64,000 nucleotides of DNA. Origin: JALOLG01 sp035557475 (GTDB lineage Bacteria; Actinomycetota; Acidimicrobiia; Acidimicrobiales; Ilumatobacteraceae). The translations under genes and the position numbers were made by a program. The notes under the pieces are model-generated. The model had not been told where the DNA came from, ran no database searches, and worked only from the letters and a program-made list of their open reading frames with translations. Each line of letters begins with the position of its first letter. Positions within the stretch are counted from its first letter, which is position 1. Positions 15,702 to 24,778 of this stretch are shown here, in pieces. The stretch lies in contig DATMDV010000113.1 in NCBI GenBank assembly GCA_035557475.1, positions 8,602 through 72,601 of the forward strand, read 5' to 3'.

Positions 15702-17036
15702 CTACCGACGCTCGTTGAGGTGATGCTTCGCGATGAACTTGGCGACGTTGCGTCCGAGATCGAGTCCGGCGTCCGTCGCGTAACGGAAATGCCATCCGAG
15801 CTTCACCCGGGAGTCGGCGCACTCGGCGGCGGCGTCTCGGAAGCTCGCGAACGAGCGTGACGGCATGTCAGGCGGGGCGGTTGTCGTGTCCATCGTGAAG
15901 GCGGTGTGGCGTCCGAACGCTCGGCGCAGGATCTCGAAGGAGCTGCTGCAGACGGCGCTGTGTGTCGAGACGTACTCCGGGAACGGCGGGGTGATCCGCA
16001 ACGGCTCCCACGTCGCATCGGGCTCGGTGTTCGGATTGCCGTCGTCGGCCGCGGCGCGGATCGCCGTGTACGGACGCCAGTGATTGGCCGAGAACTTCGA
16101 GTCCCACGTGGCGACGTACGTGTCGAACATGCTCATGTTCAGCAGCGCGAACAGCCGCGCCGCGTCCGCGAGTCGCATGTGGTGCTCGGTCACGAGGTTC
16201 CTCGCCAACCGGTTCATCGATCCTTCGGTGAACTCCATCCACCACACCGCATAGCCAGTCTGGTCAGGTGTGCGGGAGTCACTGTCAGCATGTCCCTGCT
16301 CCATGACCTCGGTGAAGGCCGTCGCGTATGCCCGGCTGTCCAGCGCTGGGGGTGGAGGCGGGCGGAACTGATCGCCAGTACCGAGCCCGAACGGTGTGGC
16401 GAAACGGAACCCAGGCTGTAGCACGAAACCGTTCCAGGGAGGCGTGGTCTGGTAGGCACCGGGACCCGACTCGAACGCATACGTGCCCTCGATGTCGAAG
16501 CCGTCGCCGTCTCGCAGCGCGAGGATCGCCGCCGCGCTCTCGGCGCCGACCTCGAGGCCACGCCTCATTCCAGGCCCGTGCGGGACCCGATCGAGCCAGG
16601 TCGCGATCTCCTCGTCCAGTTTGTCCTGGGCGCCGGGGTACTGCGACAGGAGCACGTCGTACGCGGCTCGTGCCGCGGCGGCGACCGGGTCGGCCGACTG
16701 CGCCCGGCCCTTGTAGGCATACTGGCGATACGTCCGCGTCACGGCGTTCAGCGCGTCGTGGATGGCGATGTGCATCATGGAGAACGCGCGCACGCCCTTG
16801 AACGTTTGGAACTCATCTTCGGCAAATGCGAGTTCGTAGGCGAGCTGGTTCCACGAAACGACGAGTGCACCATCGTTCGACGTGTCTGGGATGTCATGGA
16901 CTGCAACGCGTGGGCCGTGGTCCGGCGAATCGTTTCCGGCCGCGGGCTGGGCGGCGAGCAGCGCGATCGAGACCACCACAGTCGGCACCACCAAGTTGCG
17001 CGCCCGCATGAGCCGCGATCGCCACTGAAATCTCAT
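15702..17036 (-). CDS. Secreted vanadium-haloperoxidase/PAP2-family protein
   Basis: A 444-residue protein with a signal peptide (about 1-34) and the bacterial vanadium-dependent haloperoxidase/PAP2 fold. Anion-binding residues can be seen: Lys...Arg in KFSANHWRPYTAIR, the Ser-Thr-His of PEYVSTHSAV (in place of PSGH), and Arg...His in DSRVKLGWHFRYATDAG. The family includes vanadate-dependent halide oxidases and phosphatases sharing one active site, so either reaction is possible. It is last in a minus-strand run after an LLM oxidoreductase and a LuxR/TPR regulator, which may control it. Confidence 0.82.
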   Translation of the reverse strand: MRFQWRSRLMRARNLVVPTVVVSIALLAAQPAAGNDSPDHGPRVAVHDIPDTSNDGALVVSWNQLAYELAFAEDEFQTFKGVRAFSMMHIAIHDALNAVTRTYRQYAYKGRAQSADPVAAAARAAYDVLLSQYPGAQDKLDEEIATWLDRVPHGPGMRRGLEVGAESAAAILALRDGDGFDIEGTYAFESGPGAYQTTPPWNGFVLQPGFRFATPFGLGTGDQFRPPPPPALDSRAYATAFTEVMEQGHADSDSRTPDQTGYAVWWMEFTEGSMNRLARNLVTEHHMRLADAARLFALLNMSMFDTYVATWDSKFSANHWRPYTAIRAAADDGNPNTEPDATWEPLRITPPFPEYVSTHSAVCSSSFEILRRAFGRHTAFTMDTTTAPPDMPSRSFASFRDAAAECADSRVKLGWHFRYATDAGLDLGRNVAKFIAKHHLNERR

Positions 17037-17119
17037 GCGTCGATGATCGGACGAGCACGAGTCGTAAGCATGAGGCAGGCGACCTATTTGTCGTCCCGAG
17101 CTGTCGCGTCCAGGGAGAG

Positions 17120-18769
17120 TCAGGGGTTCGGCGGTGCGGTGGTGGGCTGCGTCGCCGCGTACGCGACGACTTCTGCCCGGTTTCGTAAGCCCAACTTGGC
17201 CAGAATGTGGCTGACGTGGTTGGCGGCCGTCTTGCGGCTGATGTAGAGGCGGCCGGCGATCTCGGGGTTGGTGAGGCCGAGCGCGACGAGGTTGAACACG
17301 TCGTGTTCGCGTTCGGTGAGGATCCCGACGTTTTTCGCTCCGGTTCGCGCCGGCGCGCCGAGTTCACGCAGCAGTGACGCGGCCGCGTTGGCGTCTGTTG
17401 CGGCGCCAAGTTGCTCGAACGTCGTGAGCGCTTGTTCTGCCTCGGCAATCGCGAGTTGCCGTCGCGGATGAGAGAGCAGTCGAGCGAGCTCGAGACGCAC
17501 ACGGGCTCTTTCGAGGGGCAGGTCGAGTGCCGCGAGCCGGCGCAAGGCGCGCTCGAGCTCTTCGACCGCCTCCTCGATGCGTGATTCGGCAGCGGCGATC
17601 CGGGCGGCTGTCAGCGCGTCGAGGGCCTGTGCGGGCCCACGGTCTTGGGCCTCGGCGAGGATGTGGAGCCGGTTCGCCGCATCGTGGGCCGCGGGGAGGT
17701 CGCCGTCGGCGATGTGGGCTTCGACGAGCATCGAGAGCGCGACAGCTGTCTCGATGTGGTGCTCACCGAGCATCTTGGCCCGGCGGGCGAGGATGCCGGC
17801 CGCGACGGCAGGCTCGCCGCGCGCCATACACAGGGCTGCGGCGGCGAGCGCCACGTCGCGGGTGCCGTCCATGCGGGCGAGCAGCGCTTCTGCCTCCTCG
17901 AGCCGGCCTTGGCGGACGCGGAGATCCGCAAGCTGGGCGAGGGCGTCCATCCGCGGCCCGGGGCCGGCGTCTGCGGACATCTGCAGTGCGGCTTGCAGCT
18001 GATCCTCGGCAGCCGTCCAGTGCCCGGCAGTGACGAGAACACCGCCGTAGTGCGTCCGACAGCGGGCGTAAAGGAACGGGCAGCCGTACGTGCGCATGAA
18101 CTCATCGGCCACTCGGCACCATTGGTTGGCGCGGTCGAGATCGCCGGCGAGGTGGCAGGCGAAGAGCATGCTGCACGAGGTGAACACCACGGTGTCGAGC
18201 CGCCGGTATTCGCCGCCAAGGGTTCCGGCCAGCGCCTCGTCGAGCATCGCCAGCCCATCGTCGATTTGCCCCTCGATGACCAGGGCGCGCCCCAGGTCGC
18301 TCAGCGCCACGAGCTCGAGATCGATGTCGTGAGACCGCTGCGCGAACTCGAGGGCCTGGCTGGTCAGCGCGCGGGATCGGGCAGCGTCCGGCGACATGTA
18401 TCCCTGCATGAGCCAGAGCCACCCCTGGAGGGGATTCGGGTCGGTATCACGGAGCACGCGTTCGGCACGGGCCAGCCATCCGCGCGCTGCTGCATCGTTC
18501 CCGAGATTGATGAGGTAGGCGATGCACAGGTCGATTGCCGCTCGCCCGGCCCGCACGAGGTCGCCGCTCTCGCGGAACCGCACCCAGGCGCGTTCGCGGT
18601 AGCGGACGCTGGCGGAGGCGTCGCACAGCCACCAGCAAGCATCGGCGAGCCCCTCCAAGGCCTCGGACGTTTCGCGCTCGACGAGCGCGTCCTGGAACGC
18701 CGAACGCGCGTCCGCCCACTTCCCCTGCTCGAGCGCTGTGCGCCCGGCGGCGAGGTGATCGCGGATCAA
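17120..18769 (-). CDS. LuxR-type regulator with TPR-like sensor region
   Basis: A 549-residue protein. About 470 residues of repeated helical pairs rich in alanine and leucine (for example LEGLADACWWLCDASASVRYRERA) look like TPR-type repeats of the MalT/LuxR group, without the usual ATPase part. The C-terminus is a LuxR helix-turn-helix (about 480-535): LTEREHDVFNLVALGLTNPEIAGRL, SRKTAANHVSHILAKLGL. It is probably a DNA-binding regulator that senses a ligand or partner through the repeats. Its start lies four bases after the LLM oxidoreductase stop, so the two are co-transcribed. Confidence 0.87.
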   Translation of the reverse strand: MIRDHLAAGRTALEQGKWADARSAFQDALVERETSEALEGLADACWWLCDASASVRYRERAWVRFRESGDLVRAGRAAIDLCIAYLINLGNDAAARGWLARAERVLRDTDPNPLQGWLWLMQGYMSPDAARSRALTSQALEFAQRSHDIDLELVALSDLGRALVIEGQIDDGLAMLDEALAGTLGGEYRRLDTVVFTSCSMLFACHLAGDLDRANQWCRVADEFMRTYGCPFLYARCRTHYGGVLVTAGHWTAAEDQLQAALQMSADAGPGPRMDALAQLADLRVRQGRLEEAEALLARMDGTRDVALAAAALCMARGEPAVAAGILARRAKMLGEHHIETAVALSMLVEAHIADGDLPAAHDAANRLHILAEAQDRGPAQALDALTAARIAAAESRIEEAVEELERALRRLAALDLPLERARVRLELARLLSHPRRQLAIAEAEQALTTFEQLGAATDANAAASLLRELGAPARTGAKNVGILTEREHDVFNLVALGLTNPEIAGRLYISRKTAANHVSHILAKLGLRNRAEVVAYAATQPTTAPPNP

Positions 18770-18773
18770 CTGA

Positions 18774-19649
18774 TCATTCCCGCGCCAGCTCGGTGAGGTG
18801 GTCGATGCTCCGGAAGATGTCGTCGATCGGGACGGCGTGGTAGCGACGCTCGGTCGGGACGTCGAGGCCCGGGAGCACGATCAAGCGGTCGACGCCGAGC
18901 GCGCGGTAGCCGTCGACAAGCTCGCGGTCGAGCCGGTTGCTGGGCGAGATGACGGTGAAGTCGAACGGTCCGAGCGACGCCGGTCGCTCGAGCTCGTTCA
19001 GGTCACGGTCGAGCGCGTCGCGTGCCGCTCGGGTGGCGTCGAGATCGAAGTCGGCGGGGAGCCAGCCCCGCGCGCTCGTGATCGCCCGGCGCCGGGCCAA
19101 CGCGCTGTTGCCGCCGATCATGATCGGTGGGCCGCCGGGTTGCACGGGGCGGGGATTGGCGTCGACGCCGGCGAACTCGACGTGCCGGCCGTGGAACTCG
19201 GGAGTCTCCATCGTCCAGAGCGCGCGCATCGCTTCGAGATATTCGTCGGTGCGGGTGGCGCGCTCGTCGAGCGGAACGCCCAACGCCGCGAACTCGGCGG
19301 GGAGATAACCGACGCCGACGCCGACCATCAACCGCCCGCCCGCGATCAGATCCACGCTCGCCAGTTGCTTGGCGAGCATCACAGGCTGGTGCAGCGGCAG
19401 CTCCAGAATGCCGGTCGCGACGGTGATCGACGTCGTGTGCGCCGCCGCCAGCGCGAGTGCGACGATCGCGTCGAGGAACGGGATCTCAGGTGCGATCGGG
19501 TAGTCGGGCGGCTGCGGGCTGGGGAGCACGATGTGCTCGCCCGCCCACAGCGAATCGAGTCCGCCGGCCTCGGCGTACTGCGCGACTCGCACCAGCGAGT
19601 CGGGATCCGCGCATGTCCCGTAGTTGATCGCGTAGAGCCCGAACTTCAT
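18774..19649 (-). CDS. LLM-class F420-dependent oxidoreductase
   Basis: A 291-residue luciferase-like monooxygenase-fold protein: N-terminal strand KFGLYAINYG, SLWAGEHIVLPSP, the TGILELPLHQP and AKQLASVDLIAGGRLMVGVGVGYLPAEF segments, and PPIMIGGNS. This subgroup in actinobacteria usually uses coenzyme F420 in place of FMN, with varied or unknown substrates. It heads a run with the LuxR regulator and possibly the haloperoxidase. TACGTT lies six bases before its ATG, a leaderless-type start. Confidence 0.88.
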   Translation of the reverse strand: MKFGLYAINYGTCADPDSLVRVAQYAEAGGLDSLWAGEHIVLPSPQPPDYPIAPEIPFLDAIVALALAAAHTTSITVATGILELPLHQPVMLAKQLASVDLIAGGRLMVGVGVGYLPAEFAALGVPLDERATRTDEYLEAMRALWTMETPEFHGRHVEFAGVDANPRPVQPGGPPIMIGGNSALARRRAITSARGWLPADFDLDATRAARDALDRDLNELERPASLGPFDFTVISPSNRLDRELVDGYRALGVDRLIVLPGLDVPTERRYHAVPIDDIFRSIDHLTELARE

Positions 19650-19655
19650 CCACGC

Positions 19656-19661
19656 AACGTA
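19656..19661 (-). promoter_or_regulatory. Leaderless-type -10 hexamer of LLM oxidoreductase
   Basis: TACGTT on the minus strand with a six-base gap to the ATG at 19649. Confidence 0.5.
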
Positions 19662-19777
19662 GTTTCGCTGCTGCGGCGCGGTGGCAGCCGCGTCTCGATG
19701 CCGCGATCCGGCAGACGCGCGGCAGGACCGGATCGGGCAGACTCGTACACGGTCACCACACCACGGAGGAGCGGATC

Positions 19778-21211
19778 GTGAAGCGTCAACAGGGTGCGTC
19801 TGTCGACGAGCCGGCCCGCTCGACCCCCGTGTACGGCAGCTGCGATGTGCTGGTCATCGGAGGCGGGCCGGCCGGCACGGCCGCCGCCGTTGCCGCCGGC
19901 CGCCTCGGGGCCGACACGGTGCTGGTGGAGCGATACAACCACCTCGGCGGCCTGTCGACCGGAGGACTGGTGTCGTGGATCGATCGGATGACCGACTGGG
20001 ATGGGAACCTCCTCGTGGCCGGCGTCGGCGCCGAGCTCATCGACCGGTGCGGTCCAGACGCAACTCTCGGACCGAGTCCAGAGATCTGGGGCTCGAAGAA
20101 CGCCGTCGAAGCTGCCTATTGGCGCGTCCGAACAGCTGCTTTGCGCGACACGGTGCAGTGGTCGCCAACCGTGGATCCCGAGGTACTGAAACTCGTCACC
20201 AACGACATCGTCCGCGAGTCGAACGTGCACACGCTCATGCATTGTTGGGTGGTGGCCGCGATCACGCGCGAGAACACCGTCGAGGGCGTGATCTTCGAGA
20301 GCAAGCAAGGACGGTTCGCGCTCACGGCGCCGGTCGTCATCGACTGCACCGGTGACGGGGACGTGTTCGCGCTGGCGGGCGCTCGGTTCGACGACGACTT
20401 CGACGGCGAAAGCGCACACGCCCGCCTCACCACCAGCTTTCGCTTCGGCAACGTCGACATGCGTCGCTATCTGGATTTCCGGATGCTGCGTCAGACCGAG
20501 TTCACCGAGACCATGCAGCGCGCGTCACGCGAGGGCATCTCGCTGCTCGCGCACCCGACGCCGTACGACTCGGTCGCCCTCTTCCTCACGCCGAAGATGT
20601 CGGGCTACTCGGCGCTCGACGTCGCCGATCTCACCGAGGTGGAGTTCATCTCGCGCGACGTCGCTCGTAAGGGCTTGACGTTCTTTCGCGAGAACGTGCC
20701 CGGATTCGAGCGCGCGTGGATTCTCGACACCGCCTCACAGGTGGGCACCCGGCACGCCAGGCGCCTCGTCGGTGCAGAGCGGATCACGATCGACCACTGG
20801 CGCGACGACGGGGGCTACTCCGACAGCATCGGCCTGTGTCCCGGGCTGACGCCGACGTTTCCGACGCTCCAGATTCCGTATCGCAGCCTGCTCCCCGCGA
20901 GCACGAACGGTCTGCTGGCCGCAGGTCGCAACCTGTCGGCCGACACCAAGTCACACGCCGCGTTGCGCGAGATCCCGGAGTGTTGGGTGATGGGTGAAGC
21001 GGCCGGAGTGGCGGCCACGCTCGCCGTGGACAGCGGCGTCGCTGTGCGCGACGTCGACGTTCGCGCGCTGCAGGCACAGCTCGTGAAACAAGGAGGCATC
21101 GTCGACCGGCCGACGCCGAGAAGCGAACGCGACGGGAGTCTCGGTCCCGACGTCGGACTCGAAGAGTCGATCCACTGGCAAGCCGTCAACGAGGCACGCG
21201 CGTTCGACTAA
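19778..21211 (+). CDS. FAD-dependent oxidoreductase
   Basis: A 477-residue protein with an N-terminal dinucleotide fold (VLVIGGGPAGTAAAVAAGRLGADTVLVE, about 24-51), the FAD motif VVIDCTGDGDVFALAGA (about 188-204) and a closing NGLLAAGRNLSAD and EAAGVAATLAVD typical of the FAD_oxidored (PF12831) group. The substrate is not known. The GTG at 19778 is preceded by CGGAGGA at good spacing. It is divergent from the LLM oxidoreductase gene, 128 bases away. Confidence 0.85.
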   Translation: MKRQQGASVDEPARSTPVYGSCDVLVIGGGPAGTAAAVAAGRLGADTVLVERYNHLGGLSTGGLVSWIDRMTDWDGNLLVAGVGAELIDRCGPDATLGPSPEIWGSKNAVEAAYWRVRTAALRDTVQWSPTVDPEVLKLVTNDIVRESNVHTLMHCWVVAAITRENTVEGVIFESKQGRFALTAPVVIDCTGDGDVFALAGARFDDDFDGESAHARLTTSFRFGNVDMRRYLDFRMLRQTEFTETMQRASREGISLLAHPTPYDSVALFLTPKMSGYSALDVADLTEVEFISRDVARKGLTFFRENVPGFERAWILDTASQVGTRHARRLVGAERITIDHWRDDGGYSDSIGLCPGLTPTFPTLQIPYRSLLPASTNGLLAAGRNLSADTKSHAALREIPECWVMGEAAGVAATLAVDSGVAVRDVDVRALQAQLVKQGGIVDRPTPRSERDGSLGPDVGLEESIHWQAVNEARAFD

Positions 21212-21339
21212 AGCGCGGCGATGCCGGACAGCTCGGACTCGCGGCCGACGCCGTCCATGTCGATCCGTCGAACTTTCAGAAATTCCTCAAGAAGGCGAGA
21301 CGACGTGCCGATGAACCGTTGGGCGTGCCTGGAGCACAA

Positions 21340-23046
21340 GTGTCACAGCCATCGAATTCCGCCGCCGCGCCGCTTGGTCGCACGCGCCGTCCCATCTTCC
21401 TCGTAATCGCTGCAATCGTCGCAGTCATTGCTTCAGCGGTCGCGTTCCCCCGCGATGGCGTGGATGCCGCACCGCTCAACTCCGCCGGGTGGACGACGAA
21501 CGCCACGGCCAGTCCGACCAGTGTTCGACGGGGTGCCACGGCAACCGTGTCGATCACGGTGAAGTCGTCCACGACGCGTCGAGGACTCGTCGACGTCGAG
21601 ATCTACGGCCCGAGCGGCCAGGTCTTCCAGCAGTTCTGGGACAACCAGGCGTTCACCAAGAACGTGTCCCGCACGTTCACCGCCCAGTGGAACGTCCCGA
21701 CGAGCCAAGCACTCGGGACGCGCACGATCAAGGTCGGCATGTTCAGCCCCGGTTGGGGCTCGTTCCAGCATTGGAACGACTCCGCTGGCGCGCTCACCGT
21801 GACGGCCGCGGCCACGACGACGACCACCGCGCCGACCACCACATCGACGGTGCCGGCGACCACCACGACGAGGCCGTCGACCACGACCACCACGACCGCA
21901 ACGACCACCACGACGACAACTCCGTCGACCACGACCACCACGACGACAATTCCGTCGACGACGACGACCGCGGCGCCGACGACCACGACGACGACCACGA
22001 CGACAATCCCGCCGACGACCACCACGACGATCCCGCCGACCACCACGACCGGTCCGCCGCGGCCACCCGCTCAGCCACCGACGCGTCTCAACTGGGTCGG
22101 CTCGAACTTCTTCGCCACCGGGGTCAACGTGCCGTGGATGACGTGGCCGTTCGCGCCCGGCCACGGCGATTTCGGAGGCGGCAACTCCGACGGTGTGGTG
22201 GCCCGCCGGGCCGAGATCGCCGTCGGCTTCGCCAAGCTGCAGGCGTCAGGGACCCACGTCGTTCGGTGGTGGGCGTTCCAGGGCGATGCGTGGCAGATCA
22301 ACCGTGACGCGAACGGGTGGCCCACGTCGCTGAACCCGGCCATCTACGCCGACTTCGACGCCGCCATGAGTCTCGCCAACCAGTACGACCTGTACTACAA
22401 CTTCGTCCTCTTCGGCGGCCCCAACCAGTTCCCGTCGACATGGCGCACCAACGCCGCGCAGCGGGCCCAGCTCGCAACCGTGCTGGCACCCCTGTTCGCC
22501 CGGTACAAGGACAATCCCCGCCTGATGTCGTGGGAGATCTTCAACGAACCCGAGTGGGAGATCTGGAACAGCGGTGGCGTCGTCACCGAAGCCCACGTGA
22601 AGGCGATGGCCGTCGAGATCATCAAGTCGATCCGCCTCAACGCCCCCAGGACTCTGGTGACAGTCGGCCAGGCCCTCGTGGGCGGGTTCAACTCGAACCA
22701 GCGGGCGATCGCGATGTGGACCGATGTCGACCTCGACTTCTACTCACCGCACTGGTACAGCCCGCACACGTCACCGTTCTCGATCTGTGCGATGTGCACT
22801 ACGGCGCCTGACCTCCAGGCCCTGTACAACACGTCCAAGCCGATCGTGATCGGTGAGTTCGACCAAGGGCTCGAGTCCACCAGCGCCAACACCGCTCGAC
22901 TGAACCAGTGGTACAGCAAGAACTACGCCGGCGCATGGGGCTGGTCGCTGTTCCACGAGAACACGAACGACCGGATTCCGACCGACTTCGTGGCGTTGAC
23001 GAACTTCAACTCCCAACACTCCGACATCGGTCCGAGAACTCCATAG
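21340..23046 (+). CDS. Secreted GH5-like glycoside hydrolase with N-terminal beta domain
   Basis: About 568 residues: signal anchor (about 18-40), a small beta domain (about 48-150, ATASPTSVRRGATATVSITV) of the kind that precedes cellulase domains in secreted actinobacterial proteins, a threonine linker of about 85 residues, then a TIM-barrel hydrolase. Likely acid/base Glu in SWEIFNEPEWE and nucleophile Glu in IVIGEFDQG fit family GH5 (endoglucanase or mannanase). GTG at 21340 is chosen because GGAG lies five bases ahead; earlier TTG or GTG starts exist. A strong hairpin follows at 23069-23099. Confidence 0.8.
   Translation: MSQPSNSAAAPLGRTRRPIFLVIAAIVAVIASAVAFPRDGVDAAPLNSAGWTTNATASPTSVRRGATATVSITVKSSTTRRGLVDVEIYGPSGQVFQQFWDNQAFTKNVSRTFTAQWNVPTSQALGTRTIKVGMFSPGWGSFQHWNDSAGALTVTAAATTTTTAPTTTSTVPATTTTRPSTTTTTTATTTTTTTPSTTTTTTTIPSTTTTAAPTTTTTTTTTIPPTTTTTIPPTTTTGPPRPPAQPPTRLNWVGSNFFATGVNVPWMTWPFAPGHGDFGGGNSDGVVARRAEIAVGFAKLQASGTHVVRWWAFQGDAWQINRDANGWPTSLNPAIYADFDAAMSLANQYDLYYNFVLFGGPNQFPSTWRTNAAQRAQLATVLAPLFARYKDNPRLMSWEIFNEPEWEIWNSGGVVTEAHVKAMAVEIIKSIRLNAPRTLVTVGQALVGGFNSNQRAIAMWTDVDLDFYSPHWYSPHTSPFSICAMCTTAPDLQALYNTSKPIVIGEFDQGLESTSANTARLNQWYSKNYAGAWGWSLFHENTNDRIPTDFVALTNFNSQHSDIGPRTP
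21806..22065 (+). repeat. Low-complexity ACC/ACG threonine-codon tract
   Basis: About 260 bases of near-pure ACC, ACG and ACA codons with scattered proline codons encode the linker of the GH5-like enzyme. Similar shorter tracts end pstP and pknB and lie inside the L,D-transpeptidase gene. Confidence 0.8.
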
Positions 23047-23068
23047 AGGGCATTGTCACTGTCGCTCG

Positions 23069-23099
23069 ACGCCCGGCCCCCGTTGCGGGGGTCGGGCGT
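23069..23099 (+). terminator. Hairpin terminator after GH5-like gene
   Basis: Thirteen-base arms 23069-23081 and 23087-23099 pair with one G-T mismatch around a five-base loop, 22 bases after the stop, ending in TT. Confidence 0.7.
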
Positions 23100-23216
23100 T
23101 TCGCGCGCCGGCCGGTTGGCACGTCGTTCGCGGCTCTTCAGGATCTCTTCAGTGGTGTGGCGCACATTGGGCGATGAAGGGACGCACAAGCGGCCCACCG
23201 GGGAAGGGACACCGAG

Positions 23217-23801
23217 ATGCTCGCACTGCACAACCGCCCAGCGACGTCCGAGACGACGCCATCGGCACACAGCGTCCGAGGCCGCAAGCGCTCATTCGTT
23301 GCGCCGCTCACCGGCCTCCTGCTCTCGATCGGGATCGTCACCGCGACCTTCTCGACGGCGAGCGCCGAGATCGGCGTCATCGGTGGAAACGCCCCAACGA
23401 CGTTCACCTATAGCTACACGCCCGAGTCCAAGCAGATCGACGTGTCGTGCAACGGCTACGACGGGTTGATCCAGATCAGGCCATACACGGTGGTGCAGTC
23501 TGGCTTTCTGAACGGCCAGTACGTGAGCTACCGCTACCAGGTCAAGAACCGGGCGACCGGATGGTGGACGCAGTCCACATGGTCGGGTGTGACGCTGGCG
23601 ACGGGCAGCGGTCTCAACTACACGTATCCGCTGAACCCGCTCCCGGTGAGCTACTACCGGCCGGGGATCCACGCTGACTGGGAGGTACTCGTCCAGGTCA
23701 GCTACTGGAACGGATCGCAGTGGCTGTACTCGGGTTGGAACCTGCCCACTCATGGGATGAGCCTCGGCGGGAGCTCCAGCAGCGTCCATTGCTACACCTG
23801 A
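23217..23801 (+). CDS. Secreted protein of unknown function
   Basis: A 194-residue protein with a long n-region and a signal peptide (about 24-50, ending STASA). The mature part is rich in Tyr, Ser, Trp and Gly with repeated aromatic strands (YVSYRYQVKNRATGWWTQSTWSG), suggesting an all-beta fold. Cysteines at about 78 and 192 could form a disulfide. No family is recognised. AAGGGACACCGAG gives a ribosome site before the ATG, and a perfect 12-bp hairpin follows the gene. Confidence 0.7.
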   Translation: MLALHNRPATSETTPSAHSVRGRKRSFVAPLTGLLLSIGIVTATFSTASAEIGVIGGNAPTTFTYSYTPESKQIDVSCNGYDGLIQIRPYTVVQSGFLNGQYVSYRYQVKNRATGWWTQSTWSGVTLATGSGLNYTYPLNPLPVSYYRPGIHADWEVLVQVSYWNGSQWLYSGWNLPTHGMSLGGSSSSVHCYT

Positions 23802-23828
23802 TCAGCTCTCCGGTCGGAGAATCCAGAC

Positions 23829-23855
23829 AGGGCGGGGTCCACCGGACCCCGCCCT
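23829..23855 (+). terminator. Hairpin terminator
   Basis: Perfect 12-bp stem (23829-23840 with 23844-23855) and a three-base loop, 27 bases after the stop of the secreted protein gene. Confidence 0.72.
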
Positions 23856-23929
23856 CGTCGCGTACCTGACGATCGGTCGAAACCAAGGCAGCTGGGCGCT
23901 CTCGGAATTCACGCCGGTACTCTCTGTGA

Positions 23930-24670
23930 ATGGTGGCGGCGGCGGGCGAGCAGTCCGGCCCGGAGCCGACGAGACTCGCCGAGCCTCGGCCGTCCGTGCG
24001 CTCAGCGGCCGGGGCCGACTTCCGCAACGCCACGTGGCCGCAGCGGTTGGCCTTGGTCGGGGTGGTGTCGTGGATCGCCTACGAATGGGGTCCCGGCAAC
24101 GAGACCGTCACGCCGTGGTTGCTGGCACGGGTGATCGCCCGCAACGATTCGGCGTGGGTCATCCCGCTGGCGGCACTCGTCGGGTTCGGCTTCACCGCTG
24201 CCCAGCAACTGGCTTCGGGCTTCACGGCATTGGCCGGCTTCTCGATGTTCGAGCGCACGTCCAGCGCGGCGTGGACCCGGTTGCGGGGTCAGTCCGGCAC
24301 CGTGCCCGGTGAGTGGTCGCGTCTCGGCTGGGGAGCTCGATCGGCCATCGTGTTCCCGCTCGGCACGACGTCGGTCGCGTTGATCCAGATCATGACCACC
24401 GGCGAGGTCGGCGTGCGTCGCCATCGCCGTGTCGTCGCGATGAGCGCGATGTTGTGCGCCACGCTGGTCGGGGTGCTCGGAGCCGCGGCCGCCGCCCTCG
24501 CCCTCGTCGGGCGCAACGTGCCGGCCCTCGAAGGCACCACGAACTGGATCCTCCGGGTCCTTGGCAACCCACTCTTCTGGCTGGGACTGATCGTCGTTTC
24601 GGTCGGTTGGCGAAGGTTTCTCACGCTCGGTGGCCGAACCGCCGCCACCAACGAGGGATCGGCAATGTGA
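23930..24670 (+). CDS. Multi-pass membrane protein of unknown function
   Basis: A 246-residue protein with about 30 soluble N-terminal residues and five or so hydrophobic segments (near 40-55, 75-100, 135-155, 170-190 and 210-230). A basic loop (GVRRHRRVVAM) lies between segments, and the C-terminus is short and polar. No family motif is recognised. It lies 108 bases before the GGDEF-EAL gene on the same strand, but no link is shown. Confidence 0.6.
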   Translation: MVAAAGEQSGPEPTRLAEPRPSVRSAAGADFRNATWPQRLALVGVVSWIAYEWGPGNETVTPWLLARVIARNDSAWVIPLAALVGFGFTAAQQLASGFTALAGFSMFERTSSAAWTRLRGQSGTVPGEWSRLGWGARSAIVFPLGTTSVALIQIMTTGEVGVRRHRRVVAMSAMLCATLVGVLGAAAAALALVGRNVPALEGTTNWILRVLGNPLFWLGLIVVSVGWRRFLTLGGRTAATNEGSAM

Positions 24671-24778
24671 CCGGTACGCTGCGAGTGGCGGTGTGAATGC
24701 CCGGGTCAACGGCCAGATCGGCGGTGGATCCCTGGCCGAGTTGCCGTAATTGAGCGGCGCGGGAAGGGCGGTGACCTG

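Noticed and set aside
21806..22065. Repetitive tract considered as a CRISPR or satellite array
   Set aside because: There are no unique spacers; the repeats are threonine codons inside a continuous reading frame with signal peptide and enzyme domain on either side.
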